64,000 bases of DNA from the NCBI RefSeq assembly GCF_014640635.1, contig NZ_BMHI01000001.1, positions 682,001 to 746,000 of the forward strand, given 5' to 3'. Each line of letters starts with the position of its first letter. Position 1 is the stretch's first letter. Below the pieces are notes generated by a model that saw nothing but the letters and a program-made list of their open reading frames with translations, was not told where the DNA came from and searched no databases. A program made the position numbers and the translations under genes. Origin of the DNA: Flexivirga endophytica (GTDB lineage Bacteria > Actinomycetota > Actinomycetes > Actinomycetales > Dermatophilaceae). This document shows positions 17,820 to 26,507 of this stretch, in pieces.

Positions 17820-20800
17820 GTGTACGTCAAGAGCCTGACCCTGAAGGGCTTCAAGTCCTTCGCCTCGGCGACCTCGATGAAGCTCGAGCCGGGCATCACC
17901 TGCATCGTCGGGCCCAACGGCTCCGGCAAATCCAACGTCGTGGACGCGCTTGCCTGGGTGATGGGGGAGCAGGGCGCCAAGAGCCTGCGCGGCGGCAAGA
18001 TGGAGGACGTCATCTTCGCCGGCACCGCCGGCCGCGCACCTTTGGGTCGCGCCGAGGTGACGCTGACGATCGACAACTCCGACGGTGCGCTGCCGATCGA
18101 CTACACCGAGGTGACGATCAGCCGCACGATGTTCAAGGGTGGCGGATCCGAATACGCCATCAACGGCACCTCCTGCCGGCTGCTGGACATCCAGGAACTG
18201 CTGTCCGACTCCGGCATCGGCCGCGAGATGCACGTCATCGTCGGCCAGGGTCAGCTCGACGCCGTGCTGCGCGCCACTCCGGAGGAGCGCCGCGGCTTCA
18301 TCGAGGAGGCCGCCGGCGTCCTCAAGCACCGTAAGCGCAAGGAACGTGCGTTGCGCAAGCTCGACGCGATGGAAGCCAACCTGGCCCGCGTCACCGACCT
18401 GACGACCGAGATCCGCCGCCAGTTGGGACCGCTCGGTCGGCAGGCCGAGACCGCCCGCAAGGCCGCCACCATCCAGTCCGACGTACGCGACGCCCGGCTG
18501 CGGCTGCTGGCCGACGATCTTGCCCAGCTGACCAGCAACCTCGAGCAGGAGGTGGCTGACGAGACCGCGCTGCTCGAGCGTCAGCAGTCGGTGGAGAAGT
18601 CGCTCGCCGCGGCCAAGGCGCGGCTGGAGCAACTGGAACGCGAGACCGCGCAGATCTCACCGGCGCTGACCAAGACGCAGGAGCAGTGGTTCGGCCTCTC
18701 CTCGCTCAAGGAGCGGATCGAGGCGACCGCGACCCTGGCCGCCGAGCGGGTGCGACTGCTGTCCGAGGACGACCAGCACGAGGAGTCGCGCACCGGCCGC
18801 AGCCCCGAGCAGTTGCAGCAACAGGCCGCGAAGGTCCACGACGAGCACGACCAGCTGCAGCAGCAGATCGCGCAGGCGCAGGTCGCCCTGGAGCAGGCCA
18901 GCGAACGCCGCGCCGACCTCGAGCAGGCACACCAGGCGGAGCAGCAACGGCTGACCAAACTCGCGCGCGCCGCAGCCGACCGGCGGGAGGGTCTGGCCAA
19001 GTTGGAGGGTCAGGTCGGCGCTCGCCGCAGCCGCACCGAGGCACGCGAGTCGGAGCTCGGCCGCCTCACCGCGAGTATGGCGGAGGTCGTCGAGCGATCC
19101 ACGCGCGCTGAGAAGGAATTCGCGGCCCTCGAGGCGACCATCGCCCAGGACGAGGCCGGCGAGGAAGACCTCGACACGGCATACGAGCAAGCGCAGCAGA
19201 AACTCGACGAGGTCAAGGAGGCATTCGAGGCCGCCCGCGAGGAGGAGCGCGCCGCCGAGCGCGACCGCACCGGCCAGCAGGCCCGGCTCGAGGCGCTGGA
19301 GCTGAGCCTGCGCCGCAAGGACGGCGCTGCACACCTACTCGGAGCGGAGGGTGCCAGCGGACTGCGCGGCTCGGTCTCCGAGCTGGTGTCCGTCGAGCCC
19401 GGACATGAGGCCGCGATCGCGGCGGCGCTCGGCTGGGCAGCCGACGCGGTCGTCGCTGATTCCTTCGACCAGGCCGCCGACGCGGTCCAGGCGCTGCGCA
19501 CCGACGACGCCGGACGCGCGGGCATGCTTTTCCGCGGCGCGACGCCGGAGGCGACCGACACCTGGCCGGCACTGCCGACCGGCGCCCGCTGGGCGCGCGA
19601 GGTGATCGGAGCGCCCTCCGACATACAGGCGACGGTCGAGGCACTGCTGTCTCGGGTCGCACTCGTTGACTCCGTCGATGTCGCGAAAGCCGTTGTCGCA
19701 CTTGGCGATCGGGTTGTCGCTGTGACGCCCGACGGTGACCTGTATGCCGCCGGTTTCGTTCGCGGTGGGTCGGCGGGAGCACCCAGCATGCTCGAGATCC
19801 AGTCCGCGGTCGACGAAACGCGGGAGCGGGTCGGGCAGGCGACCCACCGGCGGGAGAAGGCGCAGTTCGCCGCCGAGCAGGCCAAGGCGAAAGCCGTGGA
19901 GCTCAGCGCCGACGTCGACGCCGCGCTGGATCGCCTCAACGAGTCCGACGCCCGGATGTCCGCCGTCGCCGAGCAGCTGAGCCAGCTCGGCCAGGTGATG
20001 CGCGGCGCCAGGGCGGAGCGTGAGCGGCTGCAGTTGCAGCACGCCGAGGCGGAGAAGCAGTTGGCCGCCGGCCGCGAGGAGCTGGTCGACCTCGAGGCGC
20101 GCCTGGCCGCCGCGCTGGAGGAGCCGTCCGAGGAGGAGCCGACCACCGACGAGCGCGACCGGTTGGCCGCCGAAGCCGCCGCCGCGCGCAGCGCCGAGAC
20201 CGAGCAACGGCTGTCCTTGCGCACCCGCGAGGAGCGGGCGAAGTCACTGGCAGACCGCGCGAAGTCCCTGGAGTCCGCTGCCCGTTCGGAGATCGAAGCA
20301 CGCGAACGTGCGCGGGCGCGTCGGGAGCGCCGAGCGCGTGAGGCCCGGGTGGCCGCAGCGGTCCAGACCGGTGCCGGGCACGCGGTGGGCGTCGTGACAC
20401 AGCTGCTCGAGGTGGCGGCCGAGCGCCGTACCGAAGCCGACCGCATCAAGGGCGAGCTGGACACCGCGTTGAAGGCGGAGCGGGCCCGGGTGACCGCGGT
20501 CGGCGACGAGCTGCGTGAGCTGACCGATACCGTGCACCGTGACGAGGTCGCCCGCGCCCAGCAACGACTGCGCATCGAGACGCTGCAGACCAAGGCGGTC
20601 GAGGAGCATGGCATCGACCCCGACGTGCTCGTCGAGGAGTTCGGCCCGCACCAGCTGATCCCGCACGTGCCCGGACCGGACGACGATCCGGACAACCTGC
20701 CCGAGCCGATCGCGTTCGTGCGCGAGGCGCAGGAGAAGCGGCTGCGGTCCGCAGAGCGCAAGCTCAGCCAGCTGGGACGCGTCAATCCCCTTGCGCTGGA

Positions 20801-21467
20801 AGAGTTTGCGGCGCTGGAGGAGCGGCACAAGTTCCTCACCGAGCAGCTCGAGGACCTCAAGAACTCCAAGGAGGACCTGCTCTCGATCGTCGACGAGGTC
20901 GACAAGCGGGTGGAGCAGGCGTTCAGCGAGGCGTTCGAGGACACCGCGCGGGAGTTCGAGGGCGTCTTCAGCCGGCTGTTCCCCGGCGGCGAGGGTCGCA
21001 TCACGCTGACCGACCCGAGCAACATGCTCACGACCGGCATCGAGGTGGAGGCCCGCCCACCGGGCAAGAAGATCAAGCGGCTGTCGCTGCTGTCCGGTGG
21101 CGAGCGGTCACTCGTCGCGGTGGCTCTGCTGGTCGCGATCTTCAAGGCGCGCCCGAGCCCGTTCTACATCATGGACGAGGTCGAGGCCGCGCTCGACGAC
21201 GCCAACCTCGGCCGGCTGATCACGCTCTTCGAGGAGCTGCGTGACTCCAGTCAGCTGATCGTCATCACGCACCAGAAGCGCACCATGGAGGTCGCGGACG
21301 CGTTGTATGGCGTCAGCATGCGCGGTGACGGCGTGACGACGGTCGTGTCCCAGCGCATCAAGGACGTGCTGCCCGGCGGCGGTGTTCAGCTGGAGACCAC
21401 GCACAGCGTCACCGAGGGCAAGACGGTGGCCGACTCCGGCATACCCGTCCTGTCCTCCATGAGCTGA
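17820..21467 (+). CDS. smc: chromosome segregation protein SMC
   Basis: This 1215-residue condensin ATPase folds chromosomes as a dimer with ScpA/ScpB. Residues 1-150 hold the N-terminal ATPase half with Walker A GPNGSGKS at 31-38. Two long coiled coils flank a hinge at about residues 505-660 (GLRGSVSELVSV region). The C-terminal half has the signature LSGGE at 1091-1095, Walker B (YIMDEVEAAL) and a D-loop. Start GTG 17820 follows GAGGAG 11 nt upstream. The usual downstream neighbour ftsY is displaced by about 12 kb, with the sugar-acid cluster in between. Confidence 0.96.
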   Translation: MYVKSLTLKGFKSFASATSMKLEPGITCIVGPNGSGKSNVVDALAWVMGEQGAKSLRGGKMEDVIFAGTAGRAPLGRAEVTLTIDNSDGALPIDYTEVTISRTMFKGGGSEYAINGTSCRLLDIQELLSDSGIGREMHVIVGQGQLDAVLRATPEERRGFIEEAAGVLKHRKRKERALRKLDAMEANLARVTDLTTEIRRQLGPLGRQAETARKAATIQSDVRDARLRLLADDLAQLTSNLEQEVADETALLERQQSVEKSLAAAKARLEQLERETAQISPALTKTQEQWFGLSSLKERIEATATLAAERVRLLSEDDQHEESRTGRSPEQLQQQAAKVHDEHDQLQQQIAQAQVALEQASERRADLEQAHQAEQQRLTKLARAAADRREGLAKLEGQVGARRSRTEARESELGRLTASMAEVVERSTRAEKEFAALEATIAQDEAGEEDLDTAYEQAQQKLDEVKEAFEAAREEERAAERDRTGQQARLEALELSLRRKDGAAHLLGAEGASGLRGSVSELVSVEPGHEAAIAAALGWAADAVVADSFDQAADAVQALRTDDAGRAGMLFRGATPEATDTWPALPTGARWAREVIGAPSDIQATVEALLSRVALVDSVDVAKAVVALGDRVVAVTPDGDLYAAGFVRGGSAGAPSMLEIQSAVDETRERVGQATHRREKAQFAAEQAKAKAVELSADVDAALDRLNESDARMSAVAEQLSQLGQVMRGARAERERLQLQHAEAEKQLAAGREELVDLEARLAAALEEPSEEEPTTDERDRLAAEAAAARSAETEQRLSLRTREERAKSLADRAKSLESAARSEIEARERARARRERRAREARVAAAVQTGAGHAVGVVTQLLEVAAERRTEADRIKGELDTALKAERARVTAVGDELRELTDTVHRDEVARAQQRLRIETLQTKAVEEHGIDPDVLVEEFGPHQLIPHVPGPDDDPDNLPEPIAFVREAQEKRLRSAERKLSQLGRVNPLALEEFAALEERHKFLTEQLEDLKNSKEDLLSIVDEVDKRVEQAFSEAFEDTAREFEGVFSRLFPGGEGRITLTDPSNMLTTGIEVEARPPGKKIKRLSLLSGGERSLVAVALLVAIFKARPSPFYIMDEVEAALDDANLGRLITLFEELRDSSQLIVITHQKRTMEVADALYGVSMRGDGVTTVVSQRIKDVLPGGGVQLETTHSVTEGKTVADSGIPVLSSMS

Positions 21468-21473
21468 CCCACC

Positions 21474-21576
21474 CCTTCGCCGAGGGGACAGCCGATGGTC
21501 GGGAGGATGCCCGATTCAGGCCGAAATCGGGCGAATCGCCTGTCCTCTCGATAAGGCGGTATCCGCTCGGCGAAGG
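21474..21576. repeat. nested inverted repeat (family copy A), after smc
   Basis: The outer arms 21474-21484 and 21566-21576 (CCTTCGCCGAG and its complement) are perfect. An inner stem GCCCGATT to AATCGGGC lies near 21510-21534. The GCCGAG and GTCCTC words are shared with the other copies at 22765, 30291, 35220 and 38530. It begins 7 nt after the smc stop. Confidence 0.8.
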
Positions 21577-21617
21577 AGAGCACCCGGGGAGGCACGTGTT
21601 GGCCGAGACGGTTGGAG

Positions 21618-22673
21618 TCAGCAGACGAAGGCACGCTTCGGGAGCGGGCCGTCCGGAACGGGCCAACCACCGTCCAGCACCGACCGGAGGCGATGTGCGG
21701 CGAGCAGGCCGTGCAAGCGACCGGGCGGCAGCGCCTCGTCCCAGTTCCACCGGGCGACGTCGTCCACTTCGGAGTGGCGCCGTAGACGCTTCTCCCGCTC
21801 CTTCTCCTGCATGAGTGCGTCCACTGCAGTTTGCCCCGAGTCGCCTTGCGGCACAGCATATTTCAGGGCGCCGTCGCACTCTCCGACGAGGCCGAGAACC
21901 GGCCAGTAGAAGTCGGTGCGTCCGATGAGTCCGTCGCAGTCATAGAACTTCGCCTGCAGTTCGGGCATCGGCAGACTGGTCTGGAACATCCGCGTCCGGC
22001 TCAACGACTCGAGCGGCGACTCGGCTCTCGCATCGGCGAGATGTATGGCGAGTTGCGCCATACTCCGACCTCGGCGACCTTTTGGGACTCTGTCGTGCTC
22101 GGCGAGCAACGCTTCACGGGTGGCCAGGCCGAGGTGAAGTGCGTTGTCGCACACCGAGACTGCCGACTCGAGTTGGGCGTGCCGTGCGTGATCGACGACC
22201 ATCCGATCGTATGGCGTCACGAGCAGGCCACCGATCTCCACGCACTCGGTCATCTGGCCGGTCCGTCGTCGACGCACATCGGCGCTTCGACCTTGCGCAC
22301 CCGGGGGCATGACGTATTCGACGAGTTCGGTGCGGGTTCCGATCGTCGGCGCTGCCCAGATGGCGTCGGATGTGCTGTGAGAGAAGACGACCGGTCGAGC
22401 AGTGGCCTGCTGCACCATGCACGCCTTCACGATGAGCACGTCGTCCGGACTGAGATCGCCGAGCCCGCTCGTGTAGGCGGCTTGCCGCAGTCTCATCAGC
22501 TGGCCGTGACCGTCACCGACGGATAGACCGAAGGCCGCCAATCGGGCAGCGGACGTGGACCGCACGAAGCTCCGAAGGCGCATCACGTGCTCGCTTCGTT
22601 CGCGGCGATGCGCGTCCAACGCCCCGGCGGTCGATGTCGGGGTCGGGGTCGGGTCACTCGGTGCCACGCTCAT
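21618..22673 (-). CDS. DUF559-like / endonuclease-fold domain protein
   Basis: This 351-residue protein is of a kind common in actinobacteria. The N-terminal half resembles AbiEi-type antitoxin or winged-helix proteins (ATREALLAEHDRVP segment). The C-terminal part carries a PD-(D/E)xK-like core, GRTDFYWPVLGLVGECDGALKY without the usual PD, followed by an Arg/Lys helix. A nuclease or DNA-binding role is an inference from this core. ATG 22673 is chosen because upstream codons run through the repeat at 22765. A later start at Met31 (MRLRSFV) is possible. Confidence 0.6.
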   Translation of the reverse strand: MSVAPSDPTPTPTSTAGALDAHRRERSEHVMRLRSFVRSTSAARLAAFGLSVGDGHGQLMRLRQAAYTSGLGDLSPDDVLIVKACMVQQATARPVVFSHSTSDAIWAAPTIGTRTELVEYVMPPGAQGRSADVRRRRTGQMTECVEIGGLLVTPYDRMVVDHARHAQLESAVSVCDNALHLGLATREALLAEHDRVPKGRRGRSMAQLAIHLADARAESPLESLSRTRMFQTSLPMPELQAKFYDCDGLIGRTDFYWPVLGLVGECDGALKYAVPQGDSGQTAVDALMQEKEREKRLRRHSEVDDVARWNWDEALPPGRLHGLLAAHRLRSVLDGGWPVPDGPLPKRAFVC

Positions 22674-22764
22674 GACGCCCGAGCGTCGCACTTCCCGTCG
22701 GTCGCCCGCAGAAGTTGTCCACAGGTCCCGCACGCAGTCCCTCTCGCCATACGGCCCCCCCAAT

Positions 22765-22858
22765 GCCGACAGGACAGGCGATGCACCGGGAGGACAGGCG
22801 ATTCGGCCGATTTCGCCCGAAATTCGGTGTCCACTCGATGATCGACTGTCCTGTCGGC
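22765..22858. repeat. nested inverted repeat (family copy B)
   Basis: The perfect 13-bp outer arms are 22765-22777 and 22846-22858 (GCCGACAGGACAG and its complement). Inside are GGAGGACAGGCGAT and an ATTTCG/CGAAAT stem. It lies between the start of the endonuclease-like gene and the stop of the RidA gene. Confidence 0.8.
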
Positions 22859-22885
22859 GAGAGTGGTCGCGCCGCGCAGGAAGGC

Positions 22886-23284
22886 TCAGCCCAGGACGGC
22901 CATGGCGTCGATCTCGACCAGCAGTTCGGGGTTGGCCAGGGCGCACATGATGGTCGTGCGGCAGGGGAGCACCCCGTCGTCGCCGATGCGCTCACGCAGG
23001 TAGGCGTCGTAGGCGGCGTTCATCTCGGCGAAGTGCTCGGGCTCGGTGAGGTAGACGCGCATCGAGATGACGTCGGCCCAGGACGCGCCGCCGGCGGTCA
23101 GGATGGCCTCGACGTTGGCGAAGGTCTGCGCGGTCTGGGCGGTGAGGCCGTCCGCGAGCTTGCCGGTCGCCGGGTCGACGCCGGTCTGGCCGGAGACCTG
23201 GACGATGCCGTTCTTGACGACTCCCGGTGAGTAGGGTCCGGCGGGCACCGGTGCCTTGTCGGTCTTGATCTGCTGTGCGGGCAT
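22886..23284 (-). CDS. ridA: RidA family enamine/imine deaminase
   Basis: This 132-residue trimeric YjgF/RidA protein hydrolyses reactive enamines and imines released by PLP-dependent dehydratases. The catalytic Arg109 is in PCRTTIMC, with Glu124 near the C-terminus. The length and the GPYSPG and SGQTG motifs fit. It is the last gene of the divergent unit kdgK-iclR-ridA. The facing gene encodes a PLP deaminase, so it probably clears 2-imino/enamine intermediates of that reaction. ATG 23284 follows GAGG; the ORF upstream of it overlaps the IclR gene. Confidence 0.92.
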   Translation of the reverse strand: MPAQQIKTDKAPVPAGPYSPGVVKNGIVQVSGQTGVDPATGKLADGLTAQTAQTFANVEAILTAGGASWADVISMRVYLTEPEHFAEMNAAYDAYLRERIGDDGVLPCRTTIMCALANPELLVEIDAMAVLG

Positions 23285-23285
23285 G

Positions 23286-24041
23286 TCATGTCCTCTCTGT
23301 TGTGCTGGCCCAATCGGCCGCGATGGCGGCGGTGGTCTGTTGTAGCGACGGAAGCAGGTCGTGCACCCCGTCCCGGTCCAGGATGACATCCGGCACCGAG
23401 ATCGAGGCAGCGGCGATGATCCGGCCGGCGCTGTCCCGGATCGGTGCGCCGACGCAGTTGATGAAGTCCTCGTGCTCGGCCGAGTCCTCGGCCCAACCCT
23501 GCTCGCGGACCGTCGCCAGCTCGGCGCGGAAGGCGTCCTGGGTGGTGATGGTCCGCCGGGTGAACGGCCGGAAGTCCGTGGCTGCCAGCGCGATTGCGAG
23601 TTGTCGCTCCGGTAGCTCGCAGGTCAGCACCTTGCCGACGGCGGTCGCGTGCACGGGGGCGATCAGGCCGACTCGCGAATACATCCGCACCGAGCTGGTG
23701 CTCTCGACCTTGGCGATGTAGATCGCGCGCCCGCTCTCGTATGCCGCCAGGTGGATCGCCTGCCCACCGGTCTGCCGGCCGAGGTTCTCCAGGTGCGGCA
23801 GTGCGATGTCGCGGATCGTGTGTTGCTCCAACGAACTCGTGCCGAGCTCGAAGAGCCGTGACCCGAGGAAGTAGCGGTGGTTGTCGTCGCGGCGTACGAA
23901 GCGGTCATCCTCCAGCGTGCGCAACAGGCGCAGTACGGTCGTCTTGTGCACCTCCAGCGACCGGGCGAGTTCGTCGAGCGACCGGCCGCCGGCATCGAGC
24001 TCGGCCAGGATTTGCAACGCGCGGGCGAGGCTCTGGCTCAT
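23286..24041 (-). CDS. IclR family transcriptional regulator
   Basis: This 251-residue regulator has an N-terminal winged helix (residues about 5-60; SLDELARSLEVHKTTVLRLL) and the C-terminal IclR effector domain (about 75-245) with HATAVGKVL, the INCVGAPI region and IAAASISVP. IclR proteins often bind sugar acids such as 2-keto-3-deoxygluconate (KdgR-like), which fits the neighbours. The start ATG 24041 overlaps the kinase stop by 4 nt. The likely operator is in the divergent promoter at 25138-25166. Confidence 0.93.
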   Translation of the reverse strand: MSQSLARALQILAELDAGGRSLDELARSLEVHKTTVLRLLRTLEDDRFVRRDDNHRYFLGSRLFELGTSSLEQHTIRDIALPHLENLGRQTGGQAIHLAAYESGRAIYIAKVESTSSVRMYSRVGLIAPVHATAVGKVLTCELPERQLAIALAATDFRPFTRRTITTQDAFRAELATVREQGWAEDSAEHEDFINCVGAPIRDSAGRIIAAASISVPDVILDRDGVHDLLPSLQQTTAAIAADWASTTERT

Positions 24042-25066
24042 TTGGCTCCCCGAATCGCTTGCAGCGCAGGGGATTCGATGCCGCGGCAGCTCACCGACGT
24101 GTGCGCCCAGTCCTCGTCGGTTGCGGTCACAAGGGCACGTCGCACCGTGGCGTCGGGCAGCCGGCTCGCGTGATCACCGGGCTCGGCGAGCACCGACGCC
24201 GCGCTGAGATGCCCGAGTCGGAGCCGCTCCTTCGCGTCATACCCGCACAGCATGCCGGTCAGGTAACCGGCGGCGAAACCGTCACCGGCGCCCACGGGTT
24301 CGACGACCTCGACCTGCAGGGCGCGGACGGCCGTGGTCACGCCTTCAGGTGTGATCTCCCGGGCGACGTGTGCATCGGACTTGAGCACGATGCGGGGACG
24401 GTCACCGACGATCTCGCGCACCTGCTCCGGCGTGCTCGCGCCGAGCGCGACGCCCGCTTCGTCCTCGCCGAGCAGCACCACGTCGGCGGCGCGCAGCAGG
24501 TCGCACAACGTGCTCGTGTCACGGCCGCGCCACAACGCCGGACGCCAGTTGAGGTCGACACTGAGCACGAATCCGTGCCGGTCACGCGCGTCGACGAGTC
24601 GTCGCAGCAGGTCGCTGTCGGAAGCAAGGATGCCGGCGGTGATGCCGGAGGTGTGCACCGCGTCGCAGTGCTCGAGCGCGTCGACGACAGCAGCGTCGTC
24701 CAGCAGCGCGCCGGTCATGGCCGCCGCCGCAGATCCGCTGCGGTAGTAGAACATTCGACTGCCGGCGGGGCCGGAGTCCTTGAGGTAGACCCCGGTCGGG
24801 TGGACCTCGTCGTGCTCGGCGAGGACGTTGACGCCACGCTCCTGCAGGTCGCGCGCGACGTAGTCCCCGAACGGGTCACTGCCGAGCCGGGACAGCCAAC
24901 ACGTCGATATGCCGAGCGCGACAAGCGCGCCGGCGACGTTGGCCTCGGCGCCGCCCACCGAACGGCGCAGCAGATCGGACCCGGCCAGACCGCCGGGCTG
25001 CTCCGGACGCAGCACGACCATGGCCTCACCGAGGCACAGCACTCGACTGCGGTCATTCGTCGTCAC
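24038..25066 (-). CDS. kdgK: PfkB family sugar kinase, predicted 2-keto-3-deoxygluconate kinase
   Basis: This 342-residue ribokinase-like enzyme starts CLGEAMVVLRPEQPGG, close to KDG kinases (GE-----). It has GGAEANVAGALVALG, a Tyr pair in FYYRSGSAA typical of KDG kinases, VDLNWRP, and GAGDGFAAGY with the catalytic Asp. It should phosphorylate 2-keto-3-deoxygluconate to KDPG, and a KDPG aldolase is encoded in the facing operon. It is the first gene of the leftward unit. Confidence 0.85.
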   Translation of the reverse strand: MTTNDRSRVLCLGEAMVVLRPEQPGGLAGSDLLRRSVGGAEANVAGALVALGISTCWLSRLGSDPFGDYVARDLQERGVNVLAEHDEVHPTGVYLKDSGPAGSRMFYYRSGSAAAAMTGALLDDAAVVDALEHCDAVHTSGITAGILASDSDLLRRLVDARDRHGFVLSVDLNWRPALWRGRDTSTLCDLLRAADVVLLGEDEAGVALGASTPEQVREIVGDRPRIVLKSDAHVAREITPEGVTTAVRALQVEVVEPVGAGDGFAAGYLTGMLCGYDAKERLRLGHLSAASVLAEPGDHASRLPDATVRRALVTATDEDWAHTSVSCRGIESPALQAIRGAK

Positions 25067-25137
25067 CGGTGCGCACCTTCCGCGATGTGAGGTCTTGACG
25101 CTGCGATGGCGGCGATGCTACACATGACCGGCCATAT

Positions 25138-25166
25138 TACGCAATGAGCGTTGCAAAATACGCAAC
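25138..25166. promoter_or_regulatory. candidate IclR operator in the divergent promoter
   Basis: TACGCAA occurs at 25138-25144 and again at 25159-25165, 21 bp apart (two helical turns). The second lies in the interrupted palindrome GTTGC-N7-GCAAC (25150-25166). The region lies between the kinase start (25066) and the deaminase start (25183), where a repressor would block both. Assignment to the local IclR protein is inference. Confidence 0.5.
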
Positions 25167-25182
25167 CGAAAGAGGCGACCCC

Positions 25183-26496
25183 ATGGACCGCGCCGCGCTG
25201 GAGGCACTGTCGGACGAGCGCATCGACTGGCGCCACAAGGGGATGCCGCCGGCCTTGTGGGGTATGACGGTCGCCGAGATCCGCGCCCGTCGTCCCCGGC
25301 TGTCAGAGCTGCCGACACCATTGCTGACGCTGTCCCGGCCGGTTCTCGACCACAACATCGCTGCGCTCGCATCCTGGTGCGCGGCAAGGGGATTCGACCT
25401 CGCTCCGCACGGTAAGACCACAATGGCGCCCTCGCTGTGGGCCGATCAGCTGGAGGCGGGCGCGTGGGCGATCACGGTCGCCAACCTGCCGCAACTCGCG
25501 GTTGCGCGGGCGTTCGGCGTGCAGCGCGTGATGATCGCCAACAGCATCATCTCGCCGCTGTCCCTGCGCTGGATCGCCGACGAGCTTGCCGCACGCCCGC
25601 AGGACGAGATCTACGTATGGGCCGACGCCGTGCGGACCGTGCAGCTGATGCACGAAGCGCTCGCGGAGCATGTCGCGTCCGTCGGCAACCGCCCGCGGTT
25701 GCGTGTGTTGGTCGAGCGCGGTGGCGCCGGTGGACGGACCGGTGCCCGTAACCTGTCGACGGCGCTGGAAGTTGCTGGGGCAGTGGCGGACTCGCCCCAT
25801 CTCGAGCTCGCCGGCGTGGCCGGATACGAGGGCGCGCTCGCCCACACCGCGGACCAGGAGAGCCGGGACGTCGTCGCGGCATACCTGCGTGACCTTGCGG
25901 AGGTGCACCACCACATCGCCGCGGCCGCTCTGTACCCGGAAGGCGTCACCCCAGTGGTGAGCGCCGGAGGGAGCGCCTACTTCGACGTGGTCGACGAGGA
26001 GCTCCGCCCGCTCGCGGACGCCGGTGCCCGAGTCGTCCTGCGCAGCGGCGCGTACGTCGTGCACGACGACGGCTTCTACCGCAACATCTCACCGCTGGGA
26101 GAGCACCCGCGCACCATCGGTCCTGCGTTGCGGTCGGCGATGCACGGCTGGGTCCGGGTGAGCTCGCAACCGGAGCCCGGCGTCGCAATCTTCGACGCCG
26201 GTAAGCGGGATCTGCCGTTCGACGAAGGTCTGCCGGAGGCTCAACGACTGCGCCCGCGCACCCCCGACGACCGCGTCGCCGATCTGGCCGACGTGAGCGT
26301 CACCGCGCTCAACGATCAGCACGGCTTCCTGCACTTCGATGCAGCGGGGACGGCACCGGTGCAGATCGGTGACGAACTCCGACTGGGTCTGTCGCACCCG
26401 TGCACCGCACTGGACAAGTGGACCCTCGTGCCGGTCGTCGACGACGCGGATGCCGACGACCCGGTCGTGGTCGATCTGATACGGACTTGGTTCTGA
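25183..26496 (+). CDS. fold-type III PLP enzyme: D-amino-acid deaminase/dehydratase, predicted D-glucosaminate dehydratase
   Basis: This 437-residue protein is of the alanine-racemase-like / D-threonine-aldolase / D-serine-dehydratase group. The PLP lysine is Lys78 in APHGKTTMAP. GVAGYEGAL and SAGGSAYFDVV are family marks, and the C-terminal domain carries QHGFLHF and the metal ligands H and C in SHPCTALDKW. In context (kinase for KDG, KDPG aldolase, sugar-acid permease) the likely reaction is removal of ammonia from D-glucosaminate to give 2-keto-3-deoxygluconate. D-serine dehydratase is the alternative. ATG 25183 is preferred over 25144: it has AGAGG 7 nt upstream, and the earlier ATG lies in the operator. 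Confidence 0.8.
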   Translation: MDRAALEALSDERIDWRHKGMPPALWGMTVAEIRARRPRLSELPTPLLTLSRPVLDHNIAALASWCAARGFDLAPHGKTTMAPSLWADQLEAGAWAITVANLPQLAVARAFGVQRVMIANSIISPLSLRWIADELAARPQDEIYVWADAVRTVQLMHEALAEHVASVGNRPRLRVLVERGGAGGRTGARNLSTALEVAGAVADSPHLELAGVAGYEGALAHTADQESRDVVAAYLRDLAEVHHHIAAAALYPEGVTPVVSAGGSAYFDVVDEELRPLADAGARVVLRSGAYVVHDDGFYRNISPLGEHPRTIGPALRSAMHGWVRVSSQPEPGVAIFDAGKRDLPFDEGLPEAQRLRPRTPDDRVADLADVSVTALNDQHGFLHFDAAGTAPVQIGDELRLGLSHPCTALDKWTLVPVVDDADADDPVVVDLIRTWF

Positions 26497-26507
26497 AAGC
26501 CAGTGCG

